Shown: piece by piece, positions 37,933-47,109 of the stretch
Layout: the number at the start of each line of letters is the position of its first letter
How positions within the stretch are numbered: the stretch's first letter is position 1
Assembly: GCF_013201545.1 (NCBI RefSeq)
Contig: NZ_CP053746.1
Coordinates: 5,036,501 to 5,100,500, forward strand
Source of the DNA: Pseudomonas graminis
Lineage (GTDB): Bacteria; Pseudomonadota; Gammaproteobacteria; Pseudomonadales; Pseudomonadaceae
Direction of reading: 5' to 3'
Length of the DNA: 64,000 nt
Notes under the pieces: generated by a model
What the model was told of the DNA's origin: nothing
What the model saw: the letters and a program-made list of their open reading frames with translations, nothing else
The model's database searches: none
Translations under genes and position numbers: made by a program

Positions 37933-38616
37933 ATGAGCGAAAGTATTCTCAGTGCTCGGAACCTCAGCAAAGTGGTCCCAAGCACCGAAGGTGACTTGAC
38001 CATCCTGCACGAACTCTCCCTGGAACTAAACAAGGGCGACACGCTGGCCATCGTCGGCGCGTCGGGCTCAGGCAAATCCACCCTTCTCGGTCTGCTGGCC
38101 GGCCTCGACCTGCCCAGCGCCGGCTCCGTCGTCCTGTCCGGGCGCAACCTCAGCGAGCTGGATGAAGATCAACGCGCCCGGGTTCGCGCCGAACATGTGG
38201 GCTTTGTGTTTCAGTCCTTCCAGTTGCTCGACAGCCTGAACGCGCTGGAAAACGTCATGCTGCCGATGGAGCTGGAAGGCCGCAAAGACGCCCGCGATCA
38301 GGCCCGGCATCTGCTGGAGCGCGTCGGCCTGGGTCAGCGCCTGACCCACACGCCACGCCAGTTGTCGGGCGGCGAGCAGCAACGGGTGGCCATCGCCCGG
38401 GCGTTTGCTGCCGACCCGGACGTGCTGTTTGCCGATGAGCCCACCGGCAACCTGGACAGCCACACCGGCGAGCGCATCAGTGACCTGCTGTTCGAGCTGA
38501 ACCAGGAACGCAACACCACCCTGGTGCTGGTCACCCACGATGAGCGTCTGGCCCACCGTTGCCGGCGCCTGATCCGTCTCGAGGGTGGCCGACTGGTCGC
38601 CCCCATGGAGCCTTGA
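37933..38616 (+). CDS. ABC transporter ATPase, YbbA/LolD type
   Basis: MacB-family ATPase of 227 residues. Walker A is GASGSGKSTLLGLLAGLDLP, signature LSGGEQQRVAIARAFAADPD, Walker B VLFADEPTGNLDSHTGERIS. Together with the large permease encoded directly after it (TGATG overlap), it forms a mechanotransmission-type complex linked to TesA. The role, inferred from the E. coli YbbAP homologues, is to move hydrophobic substrates from the inner membrane to the periplasmic esterase. Confidence 0.92.
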   Translation: MSESILSARNLSKVVPSTEGDLTILHELSLELNKGDTLAIVGASGSGKSTLLGLLAGLDLPSAGSVVLSGRNLSELDEDQRARVRAEHVGFVFQSFQLLDSLNALENVMLPMELEGRKDARDQARHLLERVGLGQRLTHTPRQLSGGEQQRVAIARAFAADPDVLFADEPTGNLDSHTGERISDLLFELNQERNTTLVLVTHDERLAHRCRRLIRLEGGRLVAPMEP

Positions 38617-41129
38617 TGGCACGCCTGCCTTTTTCCCGTCTGCTTAGCCTTGCGGCGCGTCAGCTCATGCGCGATGCCCGCGCCGGCGAGCTGCGCGTGC
38701 TGTTCTTCGCCTTGGTGGTGGCAGTTGCCGCCAGCACGGCCATCGGCTATTTCGGCGCGCGCCTCAACAGCGCCATGCTGCTGCGAGCCACCGAGTTTCT
38801 CGGCGCCGACCTGATCCTCGGCGGTTCCACGCCAGCCACCCCTGCGCAGATCGACGCCGGCAAGGCGCTGAAGCTGGATCATTCGCAGATCGTGATTTTC
38901 TCCAGCGTTGTGGCCACCGACAACGGCATTCAGCTGGCTAGCGTCAAGGCCGTCGATGGGGCGTATCCATTGCGCGGCGAGCTGAAAAGCGCCCCTGCCC
39001 CCTATGAAGCCGAAACCGTTGGCGGTGAGCCCCAAGCCGGCGAGGCCTGGGCGGAAGCGCGAATTCTGGTGGCGCTGAACCTGAAAGTCGGCGACAGCAT
39101 TGACGTCGGTTCCAAGACATTGAAGCTGACCCGCGTGCTGACCTACGAGCCCGACCGCGCCGGCAACTTCTACAGCCTGACGCCCCGGGTGATGATCAAT
39201 ATGGCCGACCTTGAAGCCACCAAGGTCGTGCAGCCCGGTAGCCGTGTCAGTTATCGGGACCTATGGCGCGGCACGCCGCAGGACCTCGCCGCTTATCGCA
39301 AAGCGATCGAACCCGGGCTGGCGCCTAACCAGAAAATCGACGACGCCCGGGATGGCAATCAACAGATCGGCGGCGCACTGGGCAAGGCCGAGCGTTATCT
39401 GAACATGGCCAGTCTGGTCGCCGTGCTGCTGGCAGGCGTGGCCGTGGCCTTGTCGGCGGCGCGATTCGCGGTGCGCCGCTTTGACGCCAGCGCGCTATTG
39501 CGTTGCCTGGGCCTGTCGCGCAACGAAGCGCTGGTGCTGTTCGGTTTGCAGCTGGCCATGTTGGGCGTAGTCGCCAGCGCGGCCGGCGCGTTGCTCGGCT
39601 GGTTCGCCCAACTCGGGCTGTTTCATTTGCTGGAAAACCTGCTGCCTGCTGCGGTGCCGCCCGGGGGCTGGCTGCCGGCAGTCGCCGGTATCGGCACCGG
39701 GCTGGTCGCCCTCGCCGGCTTCGCACTGCCGCCGCTGGCTGCGCTGGGTCGCGTGCCGCCGCTGCGGGTATTGCGTCGGGACATGCTGCCCATCCCGGCC
39801 AGCACCTGGTTGGTCTACGGCGCGGCGCTGCTCGCACTGGGCCTGATCATGTGGCGCCTGAGTCTGGACCTGGTGCTGACCTTCGCCCTGCTCGGTGGCG
39901 GTCTGATCGCGGCGCTAATACTCGGCGGCGTGTTGCTGCTGGCCCTGAAAAGCCTGCGCCGTTTGCTCGCCGGGGCCTCGCTGCCGTGGCGTCTGGGCCT
40001 GGGTCAACTGCTGCGCCACCCCATGGCCGCCGCCGGCCAGTCCTTGGCGTTCGGTCTGATTCTGCTGTCCATGGGGCTGATTGCGCTGCTGCGCGGCGAG
40101 TTGCTCGACACTTGGCAGAACCAGCTGCCCAAGGATGCGCCGAACTACTTCGCGCTGAACATCCTGCCCAACGACAAGGATCATTTCGCCGAACGGATGG
40201 GCCGCCTGTCGACCCACAGCGCGCCGCTGTACCCGATGATTCCAGGGCGTTTGATGACGATCAACGGCGAGCCGGTGAGCAAGTTTGTCACCAAAGACTC
40301 CCGTGGCGAAAACGCCACTCAGCGTGACCTCAACCTGACGTGGGCAGCAACGTTGCCGGAAGGCAACAGCATCACCGCCGGTCAGTGGTGGACCAGCAAT
40401 CAGCCGCCCGCCGACGGCGTGGTACCCGGCGTGTCGGTGGAAACCAAGCTGGCCAACAGCCTGAACATGAAGCTGGGCGACACCCTGGGTTTCGTAATCG
40501 GAGGTCTGACCCGGGAGGTCAAGGTCACCAGCCTTCGCGACATCAACTGGGACACCTTTCAGCCCAACTTCTTCATGATCTTCCAGCCGGGCACCCTGAA
40601 GGACGTGCCGGCCACATACCTGACGAGCTTCTATCTGGCGCCGGGCAATGATCAGCAGATCGTCGAACTGTCCCGGGCCTACCCGGCCGTGACGATCCTG
40701 CAGGTGGAGGCCTTGCTGGCGCAGCTGCGCAGCATCCTCGATCAGGTGACGATGGCGGTGCAGTACGTGCTGCTGTTCGTCCTGGCCGCCGGGATGGCAG
40801 TGTTGTTCTCCGGCTTGCAGGCAACCCTGGACGAGCGAATTCGACAGGGTGCGCTGCTGCGGGCGCTGGGCGCCAACCGCGCGTTGTTAATCAAGGCTCG
40901 ACGCATCGAGTTCGGTTTGCTCGGGGCGGTCAGCGGTGTGCTGGCGGCGATTGGCTGCGAACTGGTGAGCTTTGCGCTCTACCGCTACGCCTTCAACCTT
41001 GAGTGGCACCCCCATGCCTGGCTGCTGGTGCTGCCCCTGATCGGCGCCTTGCTGGTGGGCGGCGCGGGTGTGTTCGGCACACGCCGGGCGTTGAACGCTA
41101 GTCCGCTGCAAGTGCTGCGAGAGGGTTAG
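38616..41129 (+). CDS. ABC permease, YbbP type (two FtsX domains)
   Basis: Large inner-membrane protein of 837 residues. An N-terminal helix (VLFFALVVAVAASTAIGYFG) and a periplasmic domain are followed by FtsX-like helix clusters (MASLVAVLLAGVAVALSAAR; LALGLIMWRLSLDLVLTFAL) and a second periplasmic domain. C-terminal helices follow (MAVQYVLLFVLAAGMAVLFS), with the end FGTRRALNASPLQVLREG. Size and layout match YbbP. It overlaps the ATPase stop codon. Confidence 0.9.
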   Translation: MARLPFSRLLSLAARQLMRDARAGELRVLFFALVVAVAASTAIGYFGARLNSAMLLRATEFLGADLILGGSTPATPAQIDAGKALKLDHSQIVIFSSVVATDNGIQLASVKAVDGAYPLRGELKSAPAPYEAETVGGEPQAGEAWAEARILVALNLKVGDSIDVGSKTLKLTRVLTYEPDRAGNFYSLTPRVMINMADLEATKVVQPGSRVSYRDLWRGTPQDLAAYRKAIEPGLAPNQKIDDARDGNQQIGGALGKAERYLNMASLVAVLLAGVAVALSAARFAVRRFDASALLRCLGLSRNEALVLFGLQLAMLGVVASAAGALLGWFAQLGLFHLLENLLPAAVPPGGWLPAVAGIGTGLVALAGFALPPLAALGRVPPLRVLRRDMLPIPASTWLVYGAALLALGLIMWRLSLDLVLTFALLGGGLIAALILGGVLLLALKSLRRLLAGASLPWRLGLGQLLRHPMAAAGQSLAFGLILLSMGLIALLRGELLDTWQNQLPKDAPNYFALNILPNDKDHFAERMGRLSTHSAPLYPMIPGRLMTINGEPVSKFVTKDSRGENATQRDLNLTWAATLPEGNSITAGQWWTSNQPPADGVVPGVSVETKLANSLNMKLGDTLGFVIGGLTREVKVTSLRDINWDTFQPNFFMIFQPGTLKDVPATYLTSFYLAPGNDQQIVELSRAYPAVTILQVEALLAQLRSILDQVTMAVQYVLLFVLAAGMAVLFSGLQATLDERIRQGALLRALGANRALLIKARRIEFGLLGAVSGVLAAIGCELVSFALYRYAFNLEWHPHAWLLVLPLIGALLVGGAGVFGTRRALNASPLQVLREG

Positions 41130-41140
41130 CGGTGGGGCAT

Positions 41141-41171
41141 GACGGTGGGCGGCACTGCGCCGCTCACCGTC
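41141..41171. terminator. Hairpin between convergent permease and greB
   Basis: 13-bp stem GACGGTGGGCGGC/GCCGCTCACCGTC with one G-T mismatch and a five-base loop. There is no T run on either side, so it may be a weak or factor-assisted terminator for both genes. Confidence 0.45.
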
Positions 41172-41190
41172 AACCAGCGCAAAACTCCAG

Positions 41191-41673
41191 CTATTTCAGG
41201 TACTCGATTTTCGTGATCCACCATTGCTTGCTGCCGGAGGGAACCGGCACCGAGACTTCGTCGCCAACCTCTTTCTTGAGCAGCGCCCGTGCCATGGGTG
41301 AATCGATGGAGATGTAGTCCATGCGTCCGTATATCTCGTCGTAGCCGACGACGCGGAAACGCTTGCTTTCGCCCTCCTCGTCCTCGACTTCGACCCATGC
41401 GCCAAAGAACACCCGACCTTCCTGCTCCGGCGAATAGGCGACCACGCGCATGTCTTCGAGACGCTTGCGCAGGTAGCGCACACGCCGGTCGATCTCGCGC
41501 AGCAGTTTCTTGTTGTACTGATAGTCGGCGTTCTCGCTGCGATCCCCCAGGGAAGCCGCCCATGCCACTTTTTGCGTGATGTCCGGGCGGTGCTCGCGCC
41601 AAAGGTAATCGAGCTCCTTCTTCAGGGCGGCATGGCCCTCGACGGTGATTATTTTGGTGCTGATCTCACTCAT
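41191..41673 (-). CDS. greB: GreB transcription elongation factor
   Basis: Rescues backtracked RNA polymerase by stimulating transcript cleavage. It has 160 residues. The N-terminal coiled coil bears the acidic tip LGDRSENADYQYNKKLLREI, followed by RRVRYLRKRLEDMRVVAY. The C-terminal FKBP-like domain has YDEIYGRMDYISIDSPMARA and GDEVSVPVPSG. The longer coil tip and RYLRKRLE stretch favour GreB over GreA. It is monocistronic. Confidence 0.93.
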   Translation of the reverse strand: MSEISTKIITVEGHAALKKELDYLWREHRPDITQKVAWAASLGDRSENADYQYNKKLLREIDRRVRYLRKRLEDMRVVAYSPEQEGRVFFGAWVEVEDEEGESKRFRVVGYDEIYGRMDYISIDSPMARALLKKEVGDEVSVPVPSGSKQWWITKIEYLK

Positions 41674-41765
41674 TCACGCTGTCTCTGCCCCGGGCTGGGT
41701 ACGTTGGTCTGGTATGGGCGAAGCCTACAGGGTTGGGCTGGCCGAGGGACAAATCAAGGCCGCGC

Positions 41766-42779
41766 TCATTTGACCAGACGCTTTTCTTTCGAGGGCCGAT
41801 AGCCGAAGTACGCGCTGTAGCATTTGCTGAAATGGCTCGGCGAGACGAACCCGCAGGCCACCAGCACTTCCACCTGGGTCAGCTCAGTGTGCTGCAGCAG
41901 GCGGCGGGCCTCGGTGATGCGCAGTTCCAGGTAGTAGCGCTGCGGGGTGGTGCCCAGTTGTTCCTGGAACAGCCGCTCGATCTGTCGCCGTGAACGTCCG
42001 GCGTACACCGCCAGTTGCTCCAGTTCCAGTGGTTCCTCAAGGTTGGCGTCCATCAGCTTGACCACTTCCTTGAGCGGCGCGCTGACCGTCATGTGCCGGC
42101 TCGGCTTGATCCGCCGATAGCGCGACTCCTCGAAAGACAGAATGTCCTCGATGCCTTCGATCAGCGCCTTGTCGTGCAGCGTCTTGATCCATTCCAGCGC
42201 CATGTGGAAGGCCCCGGCGGGACTTGCGGCAGTGAGACGATCGCGGTCGATGACAAACGCTTCGCTGGTGACTTCGCTGACTTTGCAGATCTCCGCCAGG
42301 GCGGCGCGGTGCTCAGGGTGAATGGCGCACCGGTAGCGGTCGAGCAAACCCGCTGCGCCGAGGAACCAGGCGCCATTCCACAGCCCCGCGAGGGTGATGC
42401 CCTGTTCGGCGGCGGTGGTCAGCAGGTGCACCAGCTGCTCGTCGGCCTTGAGTTCGGTGCGATAACCGCCACAAATCACCAGCAGATCCAGCGCCTTCAG
42501 CGCCGACGCGTCAAGCCGCGCGTCAGGCCGGATCACCAGCCCCAGATCGCTGGTCACTTCGCCCTCGTGCATGCCGAACGTCTGCGACGTGAACAAATCG
42601 GGGCGCAGCAGGTTGGCGGTGACGAATGTGTCCAGCGTCTGGGTGAAGGCCGGCAACGAGAAGTGCTCGAGCAGCACGAAGCCGGTACGGGTGCGGGCCG
42701 AGGGGCTTCGCCTGTTTTCATCCACGTAGCGAAGGTTCTTGCCCTTCATGCCTCCGCTGAATGCTCGCCGCTCGATCAC
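41766..42779 (-). CDS. GlxA-type AraC regulator with DJ-1/PfpI domain
   Basis: Regulator of 337 residues. An N-terminal DJ-1/PfpI-like ligand domain (GFVLLEHFSLPAFTQTLDTF; LLVICGGYRTEL; GLWNGAWFLGAAGLLD, in which the nucleophile Cys is replaced by Asn) precedes a C-terminal AraC double helix-turn-helix (LEQLAVYAGRSRRQIERLFQ; VEVLVACGFVSPSHFSKCYS). The GTG at 42779 has GAGG seven bases upstream; an ATG at 42749 is the alternative. The ligand is unknown; relatives sense choline or carnitine products and other quaternary amines. Confidence 0.85.
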   Translation of the reverse strand: MIERRAFSGGMKGKNLRYVDENRRSPSARTRTGFVLLEHFSLPAFTQTLDTFVTANLLRPDLFTSQTFGMHEGEVTSDLGLVIRPDARLDASALKALDLLVICGGYRTELKADEQLVHLLTTAAEQGITLAGLWNGAWFLGAAGLLDRYRCAIHPEHRAALAEICKVSEVTSEAFVIDRDRLTAASPAGAFHMALEWIKTLHDKALIEGIEDILSFEESRYRRIKPSRHMTVSAPLKEVVKLMDANLEEPLELEQLAVYAGRSRRQIERLFQEQLGTTPQRYYLELRITEARRLLQHTELTQVEVLVACGFVSPSHFSKCYSAYFGYRPSKEKRLVK

Positions 42780-43015
42780 TGCCGCCTCGCTTTTGCGTCC
42801 CGCCCGGGATGCTGATGGGTTGCTGCGGTTCGCCGCCGTTTGCTGACTCGGAAGATGTTGATCAAACGGGGGCTGGACCGGGTCCGCGCCATTCTAGCGG
42901 AACGGCGCCGGGGTTAAAGTTTTGTCGGAGTGGCCGATACAAAACCGCCCGCGAAAAAAAGCCTGCACGCGCTGACACTCGCCCGACCCACCGCCCCTTA
43001 CCCATCAGGCTGCTT

Positions 43016-44194
43016 ATGGCGCTCGACCCGATCACCCTGCTGACGATGACCATCGCCCTCGCTGCAGCCGCCGCGCTGTATCTGGCCGTGGAGTGGCGGA
43101 CGGTGAGAGGGCCTTCGCTGCTGTTCTGGAGCACGGGCTTCGCCATCATTTCGGTGGGCTCGACCCTGGCGTTGCTGCGCAGCAGCGGCATTCTGCTGAT
43201 TGGTATCTGGTTCGCGAACGGGTTGTTGGTGACCGCCCACTGGCTGTTCCTGTTGGGGGTTGCGCGGTTTACCGAAACTCGGCTGTCGCGCGCCTGGTAC
43301 CTGGTCTTCGTCCTGTGGATCGGGCTGTTGTTGCTGCCGGACCAGCCGTGGTGGTCGAAAGTGATGCTGGCAGCCAACTCGCTGTTGATCTCTCTGCTGA
43401 TGGTCAAGGCCAGCGGGTTGCTGCGCCCCCATGGCAAGTCCCTGAGCGTCGGCGCGGTGCAGTTGCGCTATGTGCTGCTGGCCCACGGCGTATTCTATTT
43501 TTCCAAGGCGGTCACGGCAGTGATGCCTGGTACGTTGATTGATCTGGCGGCCTTTCGTGGCGCAATCATTCAAATCTCACTGGTCGAAGGGACGATGGCG
43601 GTGATGCTGATCGCCCTGTCGATGACCGGCTCGGAGCGTCATCGCCGGGAAAAGCGCATTGCCCGGCTGGCGGCGCGTGATCCACTGACGGCGCTGTACA
43701 ACCGTCGTGCGCTGGAAATGCGCGGTCAGCGTCTGCTGGACAGTGTCTCGGCCGCTCGGCCGGGGGCGCTGCTCCTGATGGACGTCGACAATTTCAAGCT
43801 GGTCAACGACCTCTACGGCCACAGCGCTGGCGACCGGCTGCTGGTCGCGCTCAGTGAAATTATCCGTTCGGCCTTGCCCAAGGGCGCTCTGGTCGCGCGC
43901 CTGGGCGGGGATGAATTCGTGATGCTGCTCAGCGACACGTCCAGCGAGCAGATTCTGGCGCTGGGCCGCACGCTGCGTGAGGCCTTCCACTCGATCGCCT
44001 CGGAAAGCTTTTCCACGCCCCAGCCAGTGACGCTGAGCATTGGTGCCAATCTGTTCAGCCAACCGCCGCCCAGCCTGGCGGCGTTACTCGAGCGCAGCGA
44101 TGCAGCCCTGTATGAATCCAAACGGGGTGGACGCAACCGCATTCAACTGGTAGATCAGAGCCTCGAAGGCGTCAATGCGCTGCACCTGCCGTGA
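43016..44194 (+). CDS. Membrane diguanylate cyclase (GGDEF)
   Basis: Makes cyclic di-GMP from two GTP. It has 392 residues. About six N-terminal helices (DPITLLTMTIALAAAAALYL through IIQISLVEGTMAVMLIALSM) form the sensor. The GGDEF domain opens AARDPLTALYNRRALEMRGQ, has LLLMDVDNFKLVNDLYGHSA, and keeps an intact active site ARLGGDEFVMLL. The inhibitory RxxD site is missing: PKGA stands where RxxD is expected, so product inhibition at that site is unlikely. There is no EAL domain. Confidence 0.9.
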   Translation: MALDPITLLTMTIALAAAAALYLAVEWRTVRGPSLLFWSTGFAIISVGSTLALLRSSGILLIGIWFANGLLVTAHWLFLLGVARFTETRLSRAWYLVFVLWIGLLLLPDQPWWSKVMLAANSLLISLLMVKASGLLRPHGKSLSVGAVQLRYVLLAHGVFYFSKAVTAVMPGTLIDLAAFRGAIIQISLVEGTMAVMLIALSMTGSERHRREKRIARLAARDPLTALYNRRALEMRGQRLLDSVSAARPGALLLMDVDNFKLVNDLYGHSAGDRLLVALSEIIRSALPKGALVARLGGDEFVMLLSDTSSEQILALGRTLREAFHSIASESFSTPQPVTLSIGANLFSQPPPSLAALLERSDAALYESKRGGRNRIQLVDQSLEGVNALHLP

Positions 44195-44218
44195 AGGCTC
44201 ACCGAAGGATCCCTCGCC

Positions 44219-44743
44219 ATGCCCATGAGCAGCGCTCACCTGATCTACCGTGCCCCGGCAGTTGAAGACCTCGACCGCCTGTTCGCCATCTACAGCGACC
44301 CGCAGACCCAGTTGTTCAACCCTTCCGGGCCGATGACCGACAAGGCCCAGGCCGCAGCCCTGCTTGAGGGCTGGATCGAGCACTGGCAGACCCATGGCTA
44401 TGGATGGTGGGCCATCGCGCGCAAGGAGTTGCCCGAACATATCATCGGATTCGGCGGCATCGGGTTGCATGACTTTTTGGGCGTGCAAAGGGTCAATCTG
44501 GGCTATCGGTTCGCCGTTGAGGCGTGGGGACAGGGGTTTGCCACGGAGATGGGCAAAGCGGCGCTGGACTTCGGGTTTTCAAGCTTGAAGCTGGAAGATG
44601 TCTACGGTTACGTCCGGCCGACCCACGCGGCGTCGATTCGGGTGCTGGAGAAAATCGGCATGCACCGTTGCGGCGAGCTCGATGACGTACCCGGTCAGGT
44701 CCCGAGCCTGATGTTCAGCGCCGTGGCCGAGCCATCGCAGTAA
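44219..44743 (+). CDS. GNAT acetyltransferase, RimJ/RimL-like
   Basis: Protein of 174 residues. The acetyl-CoA motif is NLGYRFAVEAWGQGFATEMG followed by KAALDFGFSSLKLEDVYGYV and SIRVLEKIGMHRCGEL, the standard RimJ/RimL layout. The ATG at 44219 has AAGGA eight bases upstream. It lies 24 bases after the cyclase gene and may be co-transcribed. The acetylated substrate is unknown. Confidence 0.87.
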   Translation: MPMSSAHLIYRAPAVEDLDRLFAIYSDPQTQLFNPSGPMTDKAQAAALLEGWIEHWQTHGYGWWAIARKELPEHIIGFGGIGLHDFLGVQRVNLGYRFAVEAWGQGFATEMGKAALDFGFSSLKLEDVYGYVRPTHAASIRVLEKIGMHRCGELDDVPGQVPSLMFSAVAEPSQ

Positions 44744-44765
44744 GCGATCGGCGACAGGGTCCGAT

Positions 44766-44972
44766 TCAATGGGAGGTCTGCAGCATTCCGCAGCTCGCGT
44801 CGAGCTCATCCCAGGGATGGGCGGCCTCTCGGGCATAGCCGCAGGTGGGCAGATGCACGAAGGTCGCTTCTCGTTCGGCTTCGCTTTGCCTGGCTTTGCA
44901 GGTCCTGCACAACACTGTGTGGTCGGTTAACCGCCAGTGGCTGTTCCACCGGACTAGATCGTCGGTCACCAT
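44766..44972 (-). CDS. Small cysteine-rich hypothetical protein
   Basis: Protein of 68 residues not recognised. It has a CxxC (TVLCRTCKARQSEAER), then HLPTCGYAREAAHPWDELDA and a final SCGML, so a zinc-binding fold is plausible. A GGGGAAG ribosome site stands just before the ATG. It is convergent with the acetyltransferase gene. Confidence 0.6.
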   Translation of the reverse strand: MVTDDLVRWNSHWRLTDHTVLCRTCKARQSEAEREATFVHLPTCGYAREAAHPWDELDASCGMLQTSH

Positions 44973-45038
44973 ATACTTCCCCTAACCTCACCTATGTAAC
45001 CAGTTGATTCAACTTGTTGCTCGAGGTTTCCCGAGCCT

Positions 45039-45060
45039 GACCGCCGGCTGATCGGCGGTC
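45039..45060. terminator. Hairpin downstream of the histidine kinase
   Basis: Perfect 8-bp inverted repeat GACCGCCG/CGGCGGTC with a six-base loop, about 50 bases after the kinase stop. There is no T run; it may be a weak terminator or an operator for the small Cys-rich gene. Confidence 0.4.
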
Positions 45061-45109
45061 GTTGCCCTGTGTATCGATTGCAGCATTTGTGCCCCGAGAT
45101 CTGCGCGTT

Positions 45110-46249
45110 TCAGTCGCCTGCGTCACCGATCAACGGCAAGGACACGGTGAAGGTGGTGCCGCGGTCGGCTGCGGAGTCGACCTTGATGCTGCCGTTATGG
45201 GCGTCGACGATCGCCGCTGCGATATACAGCCCCAGGCCAAGACCTGCGGCCGCGCCGTATTCCACTTTTCCGTCCTGAAAATTGCGCACCATCGGGTTGA
45301 AGAGTGTTGCTTTCACGCTGTCCTCGATGGGCGGGCCCTCGTTGTGCACCGAGAGGGACACCGTTTTGGCACCCGCCATCAGCGTGACGGTGACCGGAGT
45401 CAGGGGGTTGCCATGCTTGATCGCGTTGCCTATCAGGTTGGACATGACCTGTTCCATCCGTGACCGATCAAATTGCGCGACGACTCGGGTGTCGCCGCGC
45501 ATGTCGATCTCACGATCCGGATGGTAGGCCCTGGCCTCTTCCACCATGGCTTCGCAGGCCTGGAAAAAATCATCCCGCGCCACTCGGACCGGAATTCCCG
45601 AGCCCAGTTGAGTCCGGGTAAAGTCCAGCAGATCACCAACTATTTTGGTCGAACGCTTGACGCTGGTGTAGATGCGCGACACGTTTTTGGTTGCCTTGGG
45701 CGGCAGGTCGCCTGCACGCAGAAGCACTTCGGCGCTGAGGGAAATCGCCCCCAGCGGGCTGCGCAAATCGTGACCGAGGATGCCGAGGAAGACGTTGCGC
45801 GCAGCATCGACATTATCGGTGTAGGTCATGACGGACTCGGCCAAGGCCTGATCGATGGCTTCGTTGAAGCGCAGAATGTCGGCAATCTCGTCTGCCCGGT
45901 TCACTTCCTTGGGCGGCATCCACAGCATCAGCACACTGGTGCGCAAGGCCCGGTACTCGGCGATCATCTGACCGATGGTGAAGCCGGACGAATGACGGAC
46001 CTCAGCATGGGTCTCGGCCGACGTGACGTTATCGGAATCGGGCGCTTCGCCTTTCGACTTGGATACCCGCGCCTCATCGGTCTGTGAGGTCTGGAGGTCA
46101 GCGGCGATCGTGCGGAGCATCTGTTCGGCGTGGTCGCGAAGTTCGGCGGAGTCCATGCCATTGGCGGCGGGCGTCATGGTCCTGGCGAAGGCTTCCCACT
46201 TTTGCAGGATGGGTTCGATGTTCTGCAGGATGAAGTCGGCCAGGCGCAT
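45110..46249 (-). CDS. Orphan soluble sensor histidine kinase
   Basis: Kinase of 379 residues without membrane helices. The N-terminal helical domain (MRLADFILQNIEPILQKWEA; FTIGQMIAEYRALRTSVLML) resembles RsbRD-type sensor domains. H-box: FLGILGHDLRSPLGAISLSA with the phospho-His. N-box: EQVMSNLIGNAIKHGNP. G-boxes: GLGLGLYIAAAIVDAHNGSI and GTTFTVSLP. The ATG at 46249 is the natural start; the frame is open to 46453. No response regulator is adjacent, so the partner is unknown. Confidence 0.9.
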   Translation of the reverse strand: MRLADFILQNIEPILQKWEAFARTMTPAANGMDSAELRDHAEQMLRTIAADLQTSQTDEARVSKSKGEAPDSDNVTSAETHAEVRHSSGFTIGQMIAEYRALRTSVLMLWMPPKEVNRADEIADILRFNEAIDQALAESVMTYTDNVDAARNVFLGILGHDLRSPLGAISLSAEVLLRAGDLPPKATKNVSRIYTSVKRSTKIVGDLLDFTRTQLGSGIPVRVARDDFFQACEAMVEEARAYHPDREIDMRGDTRVVAQFDRSRMEQVMSNLIGNAIKHGNPLTPVTVTLMAGAKTVSLSVHNEGPPIEDSVKATLFNPMVRNFQDGKVEYGAAAGLGLGLYIAAAIVDAHNGSIKVDSAADRGTTFTVSLPLIGDAGD

Positions 46250-46539
46250 GGGCTGTTTTCCAGTGGCAACGATGTCAAAAAGAGGTGCCTGAGGTGGCAG
46301 GGGAAAGCGTGACACGAGGAGGACAAGGCCGTCGCAATCCATTGGACTGCACAAGTGACCTCTCGGATGGCCGAACATCACATCGTCGCAGGCGGTTAAC
46401 CGATCGCCGGTCGTGCACTGCTGCGCCGATTGAGCACATCCGGGTTTACCCAACCTTTACCGATCCTAGACGTGGGTTTACACGGATCCGGTGTTTCATA
46501 CGTCCATGGCGAACCCACTCTTTCGCCAAAGGAGACACC

Positions 46540-46893
46540 ATGATTTCCAAGATGACCCAAGCCCTGATCCTGTCCGGTCTGCTCGTTGGCGCCGGCACGG
46601 CGTCCGCCAGCGAACGCAACGTGATTGTGCCTGTCATCGCCGGAGCCGCCGTCGGTGCCGTACTGGCCGCGGTGATCAGTCAGTCGAACAACGACCGTCA
46701 CGATCGCTATCAGGATTACCGCCCGCAACCACGCTACGCGCCGCGTTATCAGCCGCGGTACCAGCAGGTTGTCTATGTGCCGGTGCGTGAGCGGGTCGAG
46801 TATCGCCGCTTCGCACCACCGCCGCCCCATGGCTATTACGACGGTGGCTACCGCCGAGGTTTCGACCACGGTCGGGGCAATGACCGCTGGTAA
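46540..46893 (+). CDS. Secreted Arg/Tyr-rich small protein
   Basis: Protein of 117 residues. Signal peptide (ALILSGLLVGAGTASAS) is followed by a small-residue hydrophobic segment (VIAGAAVGAVLAAVISQ) and a low-complexity tail of Arg, Tyr, Gln, Pro and Gly (RYAPRYQPRYQQVVYVPVRE; HGYYDGGYRRGFDHGRGNDR). AAAGGAG precedes the ATG at 46540. The glycine-zipper-like segment suggests envelope association. Function unknown; it is divergent from the histidine kinase. Confidence 0.8.
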   Translation: MISKMTQALILSGLLVGAGTASASERNVIVPVIAGAAVGAVLAAVISQSNNDRHDRYQDYRPQPRYAPRYQPRYQQVVYVPVRERVEYRRFAPPPPHGYYDGGYRRGFDHGRGNDRW

Positions 46894-46913
46894 GTGCTTG
46901 AGCGACCTTTAAT

Positions 46914-47006
46914 GCAGGACCGGCTTTAGCCGGGAAGGCGTCGGGTGTCACACCGCAAATCTCGCGGTGTTCATGCAGGCCTCTTCCCGGCTGAAGCCGG
47001 TCCCAC
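46914..47006. repeat. REP pair, GGCTTTAGCCGGGAAG class
   Basis: GACCGGCTTTAGCCGGGAAG at 46918-46937 faces the inverted CTTCCCGGCTGAAGCCGGTC at 46983-47002, with the same spacer type (GTCACACCGCAAA) as at 19168. Confidence 0.85.
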
Positions 47007-47109
47007 CCATGCAACGCATACATTCAACTCACGCGCTTTCCCTGGCAAAACTGCTAACGTGTCCGGCCATCACTCGCCCATCGACCACTGAAAGCACGCA
47101 GGAACGGAC

